This document shows, in pieces, positions 51,356 to 60,237 of a stretch of DNA of 64,000 nucleotides (position 1 is the first letter of the stretch; each line of letters begins with the position of its first letter). Below the pieces are notes generated by a model, which saw only the letters and a program-made list of their open reading frames with translations, was not told where the DNA came from and ran no database searches. Origin of the DNA: Corynebacterium epidermidicanis (GTDB lineage Bacteria > Actinomycetota > Actinomycetes > Mycobacteriales > Mycobacteriaceae); the NCBI RefSeq assembly GCF_001021025.1, contig NZ_CP011541.1:1054001-1118000 (forward strand), read 5' to 3'. The position numbers and the translations under genes are program-made.

Positions 51356-52348
51356 ATGAAGCGCATCGTCACTTCGATCTCCGCTGTTGCAATGGCTGGC
51401 GTCATGTCTGTCGCAGTTCTTCCAGCAGCTTCTGCTCAATCCACGCCGTCGGCCCTGCAGTGTGCGATCGCTGCAGTTCCAGACGCTGTAAAGATCTCTA
51501 TCGCCGCAGACGCGGCCGACGGCCGTATCGACGCCAAGTTGGATGCCGCAACTGCTGCAGCTGTTTACAAGTGCTTCGGTGGCAGCATCTCCATCGCTGG
51601 ATTTGATGCTGCTGCGGAAGTTAACGGCAACGGCAACGATGCAGCTGGCGGTAATGCCAAGGCTGAAGCTCAGGCATCGGGCCTGTCTTCTGATTCCAAT
51701 AAGAACAATGGCAACGGTGCAGCCGCCGTGGCTGGTTCTGCACTTTCTTCTGAGCTTGCTAAGCAGGCTACTGGCAATGGTGCAGCTGGCTCGTCTGCAA
51801 GCGGAGAGACGAACGCTAACGGCACCACCACCGGCAACGCTAACGGTACGACGACCGCTAACGGCACGACGACCGGCAACGGCACCGCCACCGGAGAAGG
51901 CAAGGCTGAGGCCAATGCGACTTCCTCAGAGAACTACGGTTCTTCTGGAAACGCGGCTTTCAAGATTCTCGGCGACGAAAATGCCAACAAGGCACTGATT
52001 ATCGCCGGCACCACGCTGGGTTTGGTGGGCTTGGGTGGCCTGCTTTCCTCTGGCTCCCTGGGATCTTCCGCAAATGGCTCCAAGACCTCTGAGAAGCCTT
52101 CGGATACCCCTAAGCACCCAGATGCTCAGAAGCCTCGCGATGAGAAGAGCGGAAACGGTGCATCCGGCGCTAACTCCGGAAACGGTGCTGTTCAGGCTGA
52201 TAAGAACAAGGACAGTGTCAAGGGCGTCAAGGCAAACCGAGGCATGCTCGCTGCAACCGGCTCGAACACGGTTGCTCAGCTGCTCGTTGGCCTGGTTGCA
52301 ATCGCACTGCTGGGAGCTGCAGTCGCAGTACGTCGCAAGTTCAACTAA
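51356..52348 (+). CDS. Sortase-anchored surface protein with asparagine/threonine-rich linker
   Basis: A 330-residue exported protein: signal peptide 1-28 (VAMAGVMSVAVLPAASAQ), a small domain with one cysteine pair (C36 and C73), and a long N/G/T-rich region with degenerate NGTTTGNANG repeats at about 155-190. A hydrophobic segment follows (ALIIAGTTLGLVGLGGLLSSG, about residues 209-229), then a charged linker and the LAATG sorting signal at 298-302, followed by a helix and RRKFN. It is built like the preceding gene. The frame is open to 51299; ATG 51356 is the signal-peptide start. Confidence 0.85.
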   Translation: MKRIVTSISAVAMAGVMSVAVLPAASAQSTPSALQCAIAAVPDAVKISIAADAADGRIDAKLDAATAAAVYKCFGGSISIAGFDAAAEVNGNGNDAAGGNAKAEAQASGLSSDSNKNNGNGAAAVAGSALSSELAKQATGNGAAGSSASGETNANGTTTGNANGTTTANGTTTGNGTATGEGKAEANATSSENYGSSGNAAFKILGDENANKALIIAGTTLGLVGLGGLLSSGSLGSSANGSKTSEKPSDTPKHPDAQKPRDEKSGNGASGANSGNGAVQADKNKDSVKGVKANRGMLAATGSNTVAQLLVGLVAIALLGAAVAVRRKFN

Positions 52349-52367
52349 GTCAAGCTAAACCCCGAGG

Positions 52368-52411
52368 GCTGCTTCCCAAGTGATCCGTGAGGATCGCCGG
52401 AGGCAGCTTTT
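52368..52411 (+). terminator. Intrinsic terminator after second surface protein
   Basis: GCTGCTTCC pairs with GGAGGCAGC (one wobble); an inner GATCC/GGATC hairpin sits in the loop. TTTT follows at 52408-52411. Confidence 0.88.
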
Positions 52412-52423
52412 GCATTGTGTAAG

Positions 52424-53095
52424 TCAGTGCAGAATGAGGCGAACCGCGAGGAAAACCATCAGGCAGCCAATCGCGAAATTTACGCGTCGCCACATTTCCG
52501 GCTGGGATAGTGGTCCGGATAGCTTCAGTGCGCCATAGCCCAAAGCGGGGAACCAAACGCAACTTGCTAGCAATGCACCCGCAGAGAAGACCCAGCGCAA
52601 TTGGGAGCCGTATTGATTCGCAATACCACCGAGCATGACGAGGGTGTCCACATAAGCTGCCGGATTTAACCAGGTAAAGGTCAATGCAGCCAATACTGGG
52701 GCTTTCCATGATGCTGCTACGGGGCGCGCTTTGGTAAGTGTTGCGGTGCTGACGCTGTTACCGGCGTCGAAAAGCTCTTCAGGCACCGGGGCTGCTTCAT
52801 CGACGGTGAGCGCCTGGGAACGACGGGCGTCGCGGAAGCAGGTGTAGCCAAAGAAGAGTAGGTAAGCGACGCCGAGCCACTTCAGAACGACCAGGAACGC
52901 AGGTGCTTTGTCTACCAGAACGCCCACTCCGGCGGTGCCCCCGAGGATCAACAGGACGTCGGAAAGCAGGCAGACGATGAGGATTGGGGTAACGGGTTCT
53001 CGTTTGATTCCTTGTTTTAATATCAGAGCATTTTGGGGGCCAATTGCAATGATCAGTGATAGTCCCATCAGAAAGCCGCTCAGAAAAATGCTCAT
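52424..53095 (-). CDS. lysE: L-lysine (basic amino acid) exporter
   Basis: LysE exports lysine and arginine when their pools rise. The 223-residue protein starts MSIFLSGFLMGLSLIIAIGP and has IGPQNALILKQGIKRE and the second repeat TWLNPAAYVDTLVMLGG, both hallmarks of the LysE family, with about six helices. It is divergent from lysG, which encodes its regulator. ATG 53095 is chosen; the frame extends to 53116. Copy 5 of the recurring DNA word lies in the middle loop. Confidence 0.93.
   Translation of the reverse strand: MSIFLSGFLMGLSLIIAIGPQNALILKQGIKREPVTPILIVCLLSDVLLILGGTAGVGVLVDKAPAFLVVLKWLGVAYLLFFGYTCFRDARRSQALTVDEAAPVPEELFDAGNSVSTATLTKARPVAASWKAPVLAALTFTWLNPAAYVDTLVMLGGIANQYGSQLRWVFSAGALLASCVWFPALGYGALKLSGPLSQPEMWRRVNFAIGCLMVFLAVRLILH
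52763..52775 (+). repeat. Copy 5 of the GGCGTCGARAAGC word
   Basis: Exact GGCGTCGAAAAGC on the plus strand, inside lysE on the minus strand, where the coding sense reads E-L-F-D-A-G. Yet another frame and the opposite coding strand. Confidence 0.7.
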
Positions 53096-53165
53096 AGTAG
53101 GTATTGTGCGACACATGATGGGTTAAGGAAAGTTGGGAGAATTTAGGATACGTTAGACTATCTTC

Positions 53166-54038
53166 ATGAATCAGACGCACTTGGCCACGCTGCTGGCTGT
53201 TTTGGAGGAAGGCAGCTTTGATGCTGCAGCTGATGTTCTGGGGATTTCGCCGTCTGCGGTAAGCCAACGTATCAAGGCCCTGGAAAGCGATATTGGGCGA
53301 GTGCTGGTGCGTCGCAGCAGCCCGGTCGTGGCAACAGAGTCCGGCGAAGTGCTGGCCCAGGCAGCGCGACGGATGGCGCTGCTGCAAGCAGAAACGGATG
53401 TGGCGCTGCGTCGGACGATCGCGCGAGTGCCATTATCGATTGCTATTAATGCTGATTCGCTTGCCACCTGGTTCCAGCCGGTGTTTAGCGAGGTCGCCAA
53501 GTGGGATAACGCCACCCTGCGGCTGCGCATCGAAGATGAATCGAGGTCGATGATGCTGCTGCGCCGCGGCGACTGTCTGGGGGCAATCACCACGGAAGCC
53601 ACCGCAGTGCAAGGCTGCGAAGTTAGGCACCTCGGCGTGTTGCGCTACCGCGCGATGGCCAGCCCCGCTTTGCGGGATGCCTACACCGATCGCACCGGAA
53701 CTATCGATTGGGCGCACATGCCGACGCTTCGTTACGGCCCCAATGACAAGCTACAAACCAACGATCTCGACGGGCGACTCGAAGGTAAGCCTGTCAATCG
53801 GCGAGTGTCCGAAATTCCCTCATCAGAAGCATTTCTGGAAGCCGCCCGTCGGGGCCTGGGGTGGGCGCTGGTGGCGGAACTGCAAGGTAGAGAATTGGTC
53901 GAATCCGGAGACCTGGTGCTTCTCGACGACATCGTGAGCGATGTGCATCTTTATTGGCAATACTGGCGCTTGGAATCGACCATGCTGCATGATTTGACCG
54001 CCGCAGTGGTCACTGCGGCGGCCGAGGCGCTGGATTAG
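53166..54038 (+). CDS. lysG: LysR-family regulator of lysE
   Basis: LysG activates lysE when lysine, arginine or histidine accumulates. The 290-residue protein has the HTH at the start (HLATLLAVLEEGSFDAAADVLGISPSAVSQRIKALE) and a periplasmic-binding-like effector domain of the ArgP/IciA class (LSIAINADSLATWFQPVF, IPSSEAFLEAARRGLGWALV). The 70-base gap to lysE holds both promoters and the expected LysG site; I did not find a T-N11-A box with certainty. The stop overlaps the end of the convergent gene by four bases. Confidence 0.93.
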   Translation: MNQTHLATLLAVLEEGSFDAAADVLGISPSAVSQRIKALESDIGRVLVRRSSPVVATESGEVLAQAARRMALLQAETDVALRRTIARVPLSIAINADSLATWFQPVFSEVAKWDNATLRLRIEDESRSMMLLRRGDCLGAITTEATAVQGCEVRHLGVLRYRAMASPALRDAYTDRTGTIDWAHMPTLRYGPNDKLQTNDLDGRLEGKPVNRRVSEIPSSEAFLEAARRGLGWALVAELQGRELVESGDLVLLDDIVSDVHLYWQYWRLESTMLHDLTAAVVTAAAEALD

Positions 54039-55123
54039 TGAACAGCCGGTGGCTGTTCCGATTCCGGGACTGGTCCTGGAGCGGTGCTACCCGGAGCAAA
54101 CGGCTGGCCTGGTAGCCGATCGCGGTCGTGCGGGGTGAGCAAATCAGCCATTCGTGGGCCCTTTGGGATCACGCGGGTGGGGTTGATTTCGGTGTGGGTT
54201 CCGTAATAGTGGGCCTTGACCTGATCAAGGTCAGTGGTGTCACCGAAACCCGGGGTCTGGAACAGATCGCGGAGGTAGCCCCACAGATTAGGCATGTCCT
54301 TGATCATGTTGCGGTTGCACTTAAAGTGTGAGAAATAGCAGGCGTCGAAGCGCACCAGGGTAGGGAAGAGACGTACGTCTGCCTCGGTGATGTGGTCTCC
54401 GACCAGGTAACGGCGGGTGCTCAAGCGTTCCTCGAGCCAGTCGAGCGCGGTGAAAAGGCGATCGTAGGCCTTGCCATATGCTTCTTGAGTTCCGGCGAAG
54501 CCACAGCGGTACACGCCGTTGTTCACCTCAGTGAAAACCCGTTTGTTGACCGCATCGATTTCCTCACGTAGTTCCTCAGGGTAGAGGTCTGGCGCGCCCT
54601 CGCGGTGGAATTGCTTCCATTCGCTGTTGAAATCAAGCGTGATCGACGCGTAGTCGTTGGTGACGACCTGCTTAGTTTCAATGTCCACGATCGCAGGGAC
54701 AGTGATGCCACGAGGATAGTTGGGGAAGCGGTTGAAATATGCTTCTTGCAGTCGAGGGATCTGCAATACTGGGTCAAGTCCGCCTTCATCAAGTTGGAAG
54801 TTCCAAGAGCGCACATCGTGGATGGGGTGCGCCAAACCTAGGGAAATGACATTTTCCAAGCCCATGAGGCGACGCACGATAAGTGTACGGTGTGCCCACG
54901 GACATGCCCTAGCTGCGATAAGTCGGTATTTTCCAGCCGCTACTGGCCACAACTCTGCTGAATCGGCGCGGTCAGGATCCTGTCGGGTGCGCTCGGATAC
55001 ACTAGCGACGATTCGGTCTTCGATGTAGTTGGTGTCTCGAACAAATTCGCCGTCCGGTGAGGCATTGCGGGCATCTCCGGCCCAGTCGGCGAACAGTGCT
55101 TCATTCTCATTGTAATTTTTCAT
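54035..55123 (-). CDS. Glutathionyl-hydroquinone reductase-type (ECM4/YqjG) GST family protein
   Basis: A 362-residue protein of the Omega-like GST group. The thioredoxin domain has the active-site segment AARACPWAHRTLIVRRLMGLE (cysteine near residue 74) and VTNDYASITLDFNSEW, and the helical domain holds TGTQEAYGKAYDRLFTALDWLEERL-like sequence and GDHITEADVRLFPTLVRFD. Actinobacteria have mycothiol in place of glutathione, so the partner thiol is probably mycothiol; a hydroquinone or xenobiotic substrate is inferred. It lies convergent to lysG. Confidence 0.9.
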   Translation of the reverse strand: MKNYNENEALFADWAGDARNASPDGEFVRDTNYIEDRIVASVSERTRQDPDRADSAELWPVAAGKYRLIAARACPWAHRTLIVRRLMGLENVISLGLAHPIHDVRSWNFQLDEGGLDPVLQIPRLQEAYFNRFPNYPRGITVPAIVDIETKQVVTNDYASITLDFNSEWKQFHREGAPDLYPEELREEIDAVNKRVFTEVNNGVYRCGFAGTQEAYGKAYDRLFTALDWLEERLSTRRYLVGDHITEADVRLFPTLVRFDACYFSHFKCNRNMIKDMPNLWGYLRDLFQTPGFGDTTDLDQVKAHYYGTHTEINPTRVIPKGPRMADLLTPHDRDRLPGQPFAPGSTAPGPVPESEQPPAVH

Positions 55124-55249
55124 GATACGTCAACAATATTCCTTTGTTTGACGGAAAACAAGCAGATTTGGTAACAGCTTGGTTGAAAAAGCACCAACAA
55201 GACGTGTTCCTCACCGCTGTTGTGAGCGAACTCGCCTAGCCTGGTGGGC

Positions 55250-56125
55250 ATGAACAACCCAAATAAGCCAGATCGTGCCAATGCAGACAGCCTCGACGGC
55301 CTCAGCGATGTCCCAACCTACAACAGCGCCAGCGGACAGACCTCGAACGTGTATCAACGAGCCGGGAGGAGCGCGCCGCAAAGCATCGAGCCTCAGTCAC
55401 AGCACCCAGAGACGTCACGCTTGTTTGAAGTTCGCGAAGAGACGGTAAGTCTGCCAAAAGAACCAGCGCAGGCTGAACCAACTGTGACGGACATGCCGGC
55501 CCAACAAATCATGCCGGAGCCTACGTACACGTCCCCAGTCGCAGCAGCGCCTGTCGTCCCAACGACGGCCACCTCAGAGTACGAAGAAGAGGTGGAAAAG
55601 CCACTCGACCACCGGCGTGGCACGATGGATTTTGGTCTCTTTATTATCCGTTTGGTAGCCGGCCTCGTGTTGCTGTGGTCGGGTGTGCGAACCTTCTTCG
55701 AGCTGGGCGGGGCACCGGGACTCAACGGCCTGAAAGCTGAGTTCGGGGATTATGCGCTTCCGGATCTGCTGAGCATCGCTGTCCCATCGATGCAGCTGGC
55801 TGCCGGCGTTTTCTTGCTGCTCGGCCTGCTTACTCCGGTAGCGGCTGCCCTGGCAACGGTGGTCACCGCCTTTAACATGCTGCATGCCGTCGCACAGCAA
55901 GACAACTTCTCGGTGACGAACGCCAATGACAGCGTAATCCTTGCGCTGGTGATGCTGGCACTCGCTCTCGGCCTGCAATTCACCGGCCCAGGTCGGGTCT
56001 CCCTCGACGTTAACCGCAGTTGGGCACGCCGTCCGCTGGCATCGTCCTGGATCCTAGCGATCCTCGGCATCGCAGGCGCGGTAGCCCTGTGGTGGTTCGG
56101 CGCAGGAGTCAACCCACTGAGCTAA
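55250..56125 (+). CDS. DoxX-family membrane protein with a long polar N-terminal extension
   Basis: A 291-residue protein. About the first 120 residues are polar and disordered (PNKPDRANADSLDGLSDVPTYN, many Pro, Thr and Glu). Then a four-helix DoxX domain begins: GLFIIRLVAGLVLLWSGVRTFFELGG, LSIAVPSMQLAAGVFLLLGLLTPVAA, NAVILALVMLALALGLQFTGPG-like stretch and SSWILAILGIAGAVALWWFG. DoxX members have diverse or unknown functions. GTG 55244 is possible, but ATG 55250 has the better spacing. A terminator follows, overlapping the end of the neighbouring gene. Confidence 0.85.
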   Translation: MNNPNKPDRANADSLDGLSDVPTYNSASGQTSNVYQRAGRSAPQSIEPQSQHPETSRLFEVREETVSLPKEPAQAEPTVTDMPAQQIMPEPTYTSPVAAAPVVPTTATSEYEEEVEKPLDHRRGTMDFGLFIIRLVAGLVLLWSGVRTFFELGGAPGLNGLKAEFGDYALPDLLSIAVPSMQLAAGVFLLLGLLTPVAAALATVVTAFNMLHAVAQQDNFSVTNANDSVILALVMLALALGLQFTGPGRVSLDVNRSWARRPLASSWILAILGIAGAVALWWFGAGVNPLS

Positions 56126-56140
56126 CAATTACGACCTTCG

Positions 56141-57421
56141 TTAGTGCCCCGGTGCCACCTCCCCGTGCACCGGGGTTTTTCTTAACGCAAAATACATGGC
56201 AATTAACACGGCGAACGCCATCCAGGTGTAACCAGAAAGCACGAGCTTTTGGAAGAAAGTCATGGTGAAGGACTCATCGCCAAGGTCACCATAGAACCAC
56301 AACGGTTTGATCTGCAGGCAAAACAGCGACACCAGTGATGCCGATAGGCCAATGAGCACGGGATAGCCGTCCGTAGACAGCCAGCGGAAAATGAGCACCA
56401 AGGCAACTAGAGGCAACCAGACCCAGTGATGGGACCAAGAAATCGGGGAGATCAACAGCATCAAAAGGGCGTTGACTAAGGCGGCGTCCACGACCATTTG
56501 GCGGCGAAGCATCATTGCCATGAGCACTGCGCATCCCGCTATGGTCACCAAGGAGAGGACGAACCAGATGGCGTCGATAAGGCCTTGGTGGGTGACGGCG
56601 TCGGAGGGGGAGCTGAGCCAGCGGGTCACCATGCCTTTGATCGACTGGTTGGAGATGTAGGCGGTGCTTACACCAGCGTCTTTGGTGGAATTCATCTTGA
56701 AGACAACGTCGGTGTAGTACCGGATCGTGTCCTGGAGACGGAAGCAAGCGGTTAGCCCGGTGGCAAGCAGCATTGATGCCGCGGCGACGAAAATGGCCCG
56801 GTACTTGCGATTGAGGAGGAAGAACAGGCACATTACCAAAGGGGTGAGCTTAATCGCAGCGGCGAGGCCAATGAAGGTACCTTGGGGAAGGAACCGGCGG
56901 CGTGGTACAAGGTCGAGCACGCACAACGCCATGACCACCACGTTGATCTGTCCGAAAGAGGCGTTCAGAGTTTGTGGTTCCGAAAGCAGCGCGAACGGCC
57001 AGACCAATGCTGCGATAGCGAAAGCCTCAAGATGTCGGCCCAGCGGAACCAGCGCGCGAGCCACAAAAAGAATGCACATGAGGGTCAGCAAGCCAGAAAG
57101 CACGATCATGCTGGTGGCAGCGAGATCTTCGGACAAATAATGAAACGGGGTCAGTAGGAAGGCGCCAAACGGCGGGTAAATGAATGGCAGCTGAATACCG
57201 GCGACCGGGAAAGGGCGCGAATACAGCGACTCATTGTCGAGGAAGGCATTCGCCCCCGCGCGATAGACCTCCATGTCGATATGGAGGTCCCATTCGTGAA
57301 CTAAGGAGCGCAGCTGCCACCAACCGGACAAGAGGCCAGTGACAGTGATGATCCAAAGCACTGAGGTAGGCAGGTGAAGCTTGACCTGCGTGTACTCAGA
57401 TGTGTGAAAACTCGTGGGCAT
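56141..57421 (-). CDS. GT87-family polytopic glycosyltransferase (mannosyltransferase type)
   Basis: A 426-residue protein with about 10 membrane helices and the GT-C acidic loop motif DLHIDMEVYRAGANAFLDNESLY after helix 1, followed by PFIYPPFGAFLLTPFHYLSED. GT87 enzymes use polyprenyl-phosphate mannose to elongate lipomannan or phosphatidylinositol mannosides (PimE/MptC type). The precise acceptor is not known. ATG 57421 sits in a perfect 14-bp palindrome; GTG 57427 is a second start candidate. It follows ilvD by 11 bases on the same strand and could be read through from it. Confidence 0.87.
   Translation of the reverse strand: MPTSFHTSEYTQVKLHLPTSVLWIITVTGLLSGWWQLRSLVHEWDLHIDMEVYRAGANAFLDNESLYSRPFPVAGIQLPFIYPPFGAFLLTPFHYLSEDLAATSMIVLSGLLTLMCILFVARALVPLGRHLEAFAIAALVWPFALLSEPQTLNASFGQINVVVMALCVLDLVPRRRFLPQGTFIGLAAAIKLTPLVMCLFFLLNRKYRAIFVAAASMLLATGLTACFRLQDTIRYYTDVVFKMNSTKDAGVSTAYISNQSIKGMVTRWLSSPSDAVTHQGLIDAIWFVLSLVTIAGCAVLMAMMLRRQMVVDAALVNALLMLLISPISWSHHWVWLPLVALVLIFRWLSTDGYPVLIGLSASLVSLFCLQIKPLWFYGDLGDESFTMTFFQKLVLSGYTWMAFAVLIAMYFALRKTPVHGEVAPGH
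56147..56180 (+). terminator. Terminator of the DoxX gene inside the end of the GT87 gene
   Basis: CCCCGGTGC pairs perfectly with GCACCGGGG, followed by TTTTT. It serves the plus-strand DoxX transcript but lies in the last codons of the minus-strand gene (tail residues HGEVAPGH). Confidence 0.88.
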
Positions 57422-57432
57422 GCCCACAAATA

Positions 57433-59274
57433 TTAGTCGATTCGCCGCACCGCGCCCTTATCAGCCGACGTTGCCAAAGCCGCGTAGGCGCGCAAGGCCC
57501 GGCTGACAGTCCGCTCCCGGTTGCGTGGCTGCCACGGCTTGTCGCTCGCCGCCATCGCTTCTCGACGCCGCTCGAGCTCATCCTCTGGTACTGCAACGCT
57601 CAACTCGCGGGTATGCACATCGATGGTGATCAGATCGCCATCCTCGATCAGCGCAATCGTGCCTCCGTGGGCTGCTTCCGGGCTGATGTGTCCGACCGAA
57701 AGGCCCGAAGACCCGCCGGAGAAGCGGCCATCCGTGATCAGCGCACACTTCTTGCCCAAACCAGCACCCTTGAGGAATGCGGTAGGGTGCAGCATTTCCT
57801 GCATCCCCGGGCCACCCGACGGACCCTCGTAACGCACAACGAGAACCTCGCCCGGCTGGATCGTCTTGTTGAGAATGACGGAGACTGCCTCTTCTTGAGA
57901 CTCGACCACGCGGGCAGGGCCGGTGAAACGCCACAGATCTTCATCGACACCAGCAGCTTTGATGATGGCGCCGTCCTCTGCGACATTGCCGCGCAATACA
58001 GCAAGGCCCCCATCCTTGGTGTAAGCATGCGCAACCGAACGGATACAGCCATGCTCGGCATCAGTGTCGAGGCTATCCCAACGATTATCAGTGGAAAAGG
58101 CCTCGGTGGTGCGCACGCCACCGGGAGCCGCATGGAAAAGCTCGAGTGCCGCTGCACTTGGCTGAGCTGCACGGATATCCCAGGTTTCCAACCATTCGGT
58201 CAACGAAGGGGAATGGACCGCGTGCACTTCAGTGTTGAGGAGATCGGCGCGGTAGAGCTCGCCCAGGATCGCCGGGATCCCGCCCGCGCGATGGACGTCT
58301 TCCATGTGGTAGTCCGAGTTGGGGGACACCTTTGCCAGGCAGCCGACGCGCTTGGACAGGGCGTCGATATCTGCCAGACCGAAGTCCAACTCGGCTTCCT
58401 GAGCCGCTGCCAAGATATGGAGCACGGTGTTGGTGGAGCCGCCCATCGCCATGTCCAGCGCCATGGCATTTTCGAACGCGGGCTTGGAGGCAATGTTGCG
58501 TGGCAAGACTGACTCGTCACCATCGCGGTAATAGCGGGTAGCCAGCTCGACAATTGTCCGGCCAGCTTCCTCGAACAGGCGACGACGCGCAGAATGGGTA
58601 GCCAAAGTTGAGCCATTACCAGGCAGGGAGAGCCCCAGGGCTTCGGTGAGGCAGTTCATGGAGTTTGCCGTGAACATTCCCGAGCAGGAACCGCAGGTCG
58701 GACACGCGGAACGTTCGACCTCATTGAGCCCATCTTCGGTCACCGCGTCCGAGGCGGAGGCCGAAATGGCGGTAACCAAATCCGTCGGAGCATGCGCGAC
58801 ACCGTCTACAACCACGGCCTTGCCTGCTTCCATTGGACCACCGGAGACGAAAACGACCGGAATGTTGAGCCGGAGCGCCGCGTTGAGCATTCCGGGAGTG
58901 ATCTTGTCACAGTTAGAAATGCACACCAATGCGTCCGCAGTATGCGCGTTGACCATGTATTCCACTGAATCGGCGATGATCTCGCGCGATGGGAGCGAAT
59001 ACAACATGCCACCGTGTCCCATGGCGATGCCATCGTCGACGGCAATGGTGTGGAATTCGCGCGCGACGCCGCCAGCTGCGGTGATAGCTTCGGCGACAAT
59101 ATCGCCGACATTCTTCAAGTGCACGTGGCCTGGGACAAACTGGGTGTATGAGTTCGCGATGGCAATAATAGGTTTGCCAAAATCACTGTCGCCCATACCG
59201 GTGGCACGCCAGAGCGCGCGAGCGCCTGCAGCATTGCGTCCGACGGTGGTTACTCGAGATCGAAGTGGAAACAT
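57433..59274 (-). CDS. ilvD: Dihydroxy-acid dehydratase
   Basis: IlvD makes the 2-keto acids of valine and isoleucine and completes the pathway with ilvBNC to the right. The 613-residue protein has the cluster cysteines in [11 protein letters not shown] and [60 protein letters not shown], and CDK as the third ligand region. The product is full length. Copy 6 of the recurring DNA word lies near its C-terminus. It is on the opposite strand to ilvBNC and separately transcribed. Confidence 0.97.
   Translation of the reverse strand: MFPLRSRVTTVGRNAAGARALWRATGMGDSDFGKPIIAIANSYTQFVPGHVHLKNVGDIVAEAITAAGGVAREFHTIAVDDGIAMGHGGMLYSLPSREIIADSVEYMVNAHTADALVCISNCDKITPGMLNAALRLNIPVVFVSGGPMEAGKAVVVDGVAHAPTDLVTAISASASDAVTEDGLNEVERSACPTCGSCSGMFTANSMNCLTEALGLSLPGNGSTLATHSARRRLFEEAGRTIVELATRYYRDGDESVLPRNIASKPAFENAMALDMAMGGSTNTVLHILAAAQEAELDFGLADIDALSKRVGCLAKVSPNSDYHMEDVHRAGGIPAILGELYRADLLNTEVHAVHSPSLTEWLETWDIRAAQPSAAALELFHAAPGGVRTTEAFSTDNRWDSLDTDAEHGCIRSVAHAYTKDGGLAVLRGNVAEDGAIIKAAGVDEDLWRFTGPARVVESQEEAVSVILNKTIQPGEVLVVRYEGPSGGPGMQEMLHPTAFLKGAGLGKKCALITDGRFSGGSSGLSVGHISPEAAHGGTIALIEDGDLITIDVHTRELSVAVPEDELERRREAMAASDKPWQPRNRERTVSRALRAYAALATSADKGAVRRID
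57557..57569 (-). repeat. Copy 6 of the GGCGTCGARAAGC word (minus strand)
   Basis: GCTTCTCGACGCC on plus, i.e. GGCGTCGAGAAGC on the minus strand. In ilvD it is read as R-R-R-E-A, a third reading frame. It is the only exact copy in this orientation. Confidence 0.7.
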
Positions 59275-59301
59275 GGGCTGGTCCTAACGGGAGTTAAGGA
59301 G

Positions 59302-59805
59302 CTAGCTTTCTTCGGCTTCTTTCAATACTTGTCGACCGTCACGGTGAATGATGACGACCTTCTTGTTGGCAGCTTCTTTGCCGGCGCTGAGCGCGTCGAC
59401 AATGCGACCGTCGGAAGCTTCGCTGAGCTTCGGCAACGAATTGAAAGTGATACCAGGAAGTGCAAACTCGGTGTTGTCTTTGGCGCGGGCAAAGGTCTTG
59501 CTGCCGCCGAATCGGATGCCGGCGAAATCTTCCCAAGTGACCTGGCGTGGGCGGTGGAAAGCATAGTGCGCGGTGATCCCGGAGTTGTCCACTACGGTCT
59601 TGGATTTCACAACCCAATACGTAAAGAGGACTGGCAACAAGAGAATCCAACCGAGCTTCAGTGGCGCGACACCGATGACGAGCAGCGAGATCATTCCCAT
59701 GACCACGGCGCCGATCAGGTGGGTGCGGTCGGTGGCGAAGGTCGTTGCTGCACTAGCTTGTGGCTTGGCAGCTGGGGCAGAGGACGATGAACTCATAGCC
59801 GACAT
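59302..59805 (-). CDS. PH-domain (bPH6-like) membrane protein
   Basis: A 167-residue protein: a serine/alanine-rich start, two adjacent hydrophobic stretches (LIGAVVMGMISLLVIGVAPL and WILLLPVLFTYWVV), then a bacterial PH-like domain of about 90 residues (DNSGITAHYAFHRPRQVTWEDFAGIRFG). The latter contains the W-E-D-F-x-G-I segment typical of low-molecular-weight PH proteins in actinobacteria. Function unknown; a membrane role near ilvBNC is seen in many corynebacteria. ATG 59805 is used; the next inner ATG at 59796 is also possible. Confidence 0.82.
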   Translation of the reverse strand: MSAMSSSSSAPAAKPQASAATTFATDRTHLIGAVVMGMISLLVIGVAPLKLGWILLLPVLFTYWVVKSKTVVDNSGITAHYAFHRPRQVTWEDFAGIRFGGSKTFARAKDNTEFALPGITFNSLPKLSEASDGRIVDALSAGKEAANKKVVIIHRDGRQVLKEAEES

Positions 59806-59973
59806 TGTAGGCAAGTGCCGGCCCCGAAACGTAATTGTACCGGCACAGGCGTACTCAAAAGGGAAGTTCCGATCGTCAAATGCGAATCACCAGGTACCGG
59901 GTTGCTGAAGCAGTGTGGTTACCCCCGGATGGAAAAAATACGTGGATCGGATCACTTTATGCAATGGGTTGTG

Positions 59974-59979
59974 TATTAT
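59974..59979 (+). promoter_or_regulatory. -10 element of the ilvBNC promoter
   Basis: TATTAT in the context TGTGTATTATC. With a normal 6-8 base discriminator, transcription would begin close to ATG 59987, so the leader-peptide message may be leaderless. Confidence 0.6.
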
Positions 59980-59986
59980 CGAAGCC

Positions 59987-60034
59987 ATGAACATTATTCG
60001 ACTTGTACTCGTAACCTCACGGCGCTTGCCGTAG
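59987..60034 (+). CDS. ilvBNC leader peptide
   Basis: A 15-codon frame, MNIIRLVLVTSRRLP, ending in TAG. It contains Ile, Leu and Val clusters in positions 3-9, the pathway end products, so ribosome stalling at low branched-chain amino acid charge can steer the downstream hairpins. The closely similar peptide MTIIRLVVVTARRLP is known from the C. glutamicum ilvBNC operon. Confidence 0.9.
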   Translation: MNIIRLVLVTSRRLP

Positions 60035-60064
60035 GCGACGCTACAAGTCGACCCCGCAAGCGCC
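60021..60064 (+). promoter_or_regulatory. Antiterminator pairing of the ilv attenuator
   Basis: GGCGCTTGC at 60021-60029 (within the leader-peptide codons) is the exact complement of GCAAGCGCC at 60056-60064. Its 3' arm shares bases with the terminator stem, so the two structures are mutually exclusive. Confidence 0.8.
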
Positions 60065-60100
60065 CTCGACAGCACACACAAGTGCTGGCCGGGGGCTTTT
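60062..60100 (+). terminator. Attenuator terminator upstream of ilvB
   Basis: GCCC.CG.CAGCAC pairs with GTGCTG.C.GGGGGC, then TTTTGCTTT. It lies 138 bases before the ilvB start. Confidence 0.88.
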
Positions 60101-60237
60101 GCTTTAGATTGCCCACCCGCAACAAACGAAAAGTAAGACTTTCTTGACTTGTTCGATGTCATCGCTGCTACCGCCACCCCTGGTAACTGAGGAGACAAGA
60201 ACTAAGTGTTGAACTTTGATTAGGGAGTGAAGAAGTT

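Noticed and set aside
51800..51900. NGTTTGNA-coding repeats as a CRISPR-like or satellite array
   Set aside because: They are degenerate coding repeats in frame inside the second surface protein.
59815..60147. A 110-residue plus-strand frame upstream of ilvB
   Set aside because: It overlaps the leader peptide, attenuator and promoter of ilvBNC and has no start signals.
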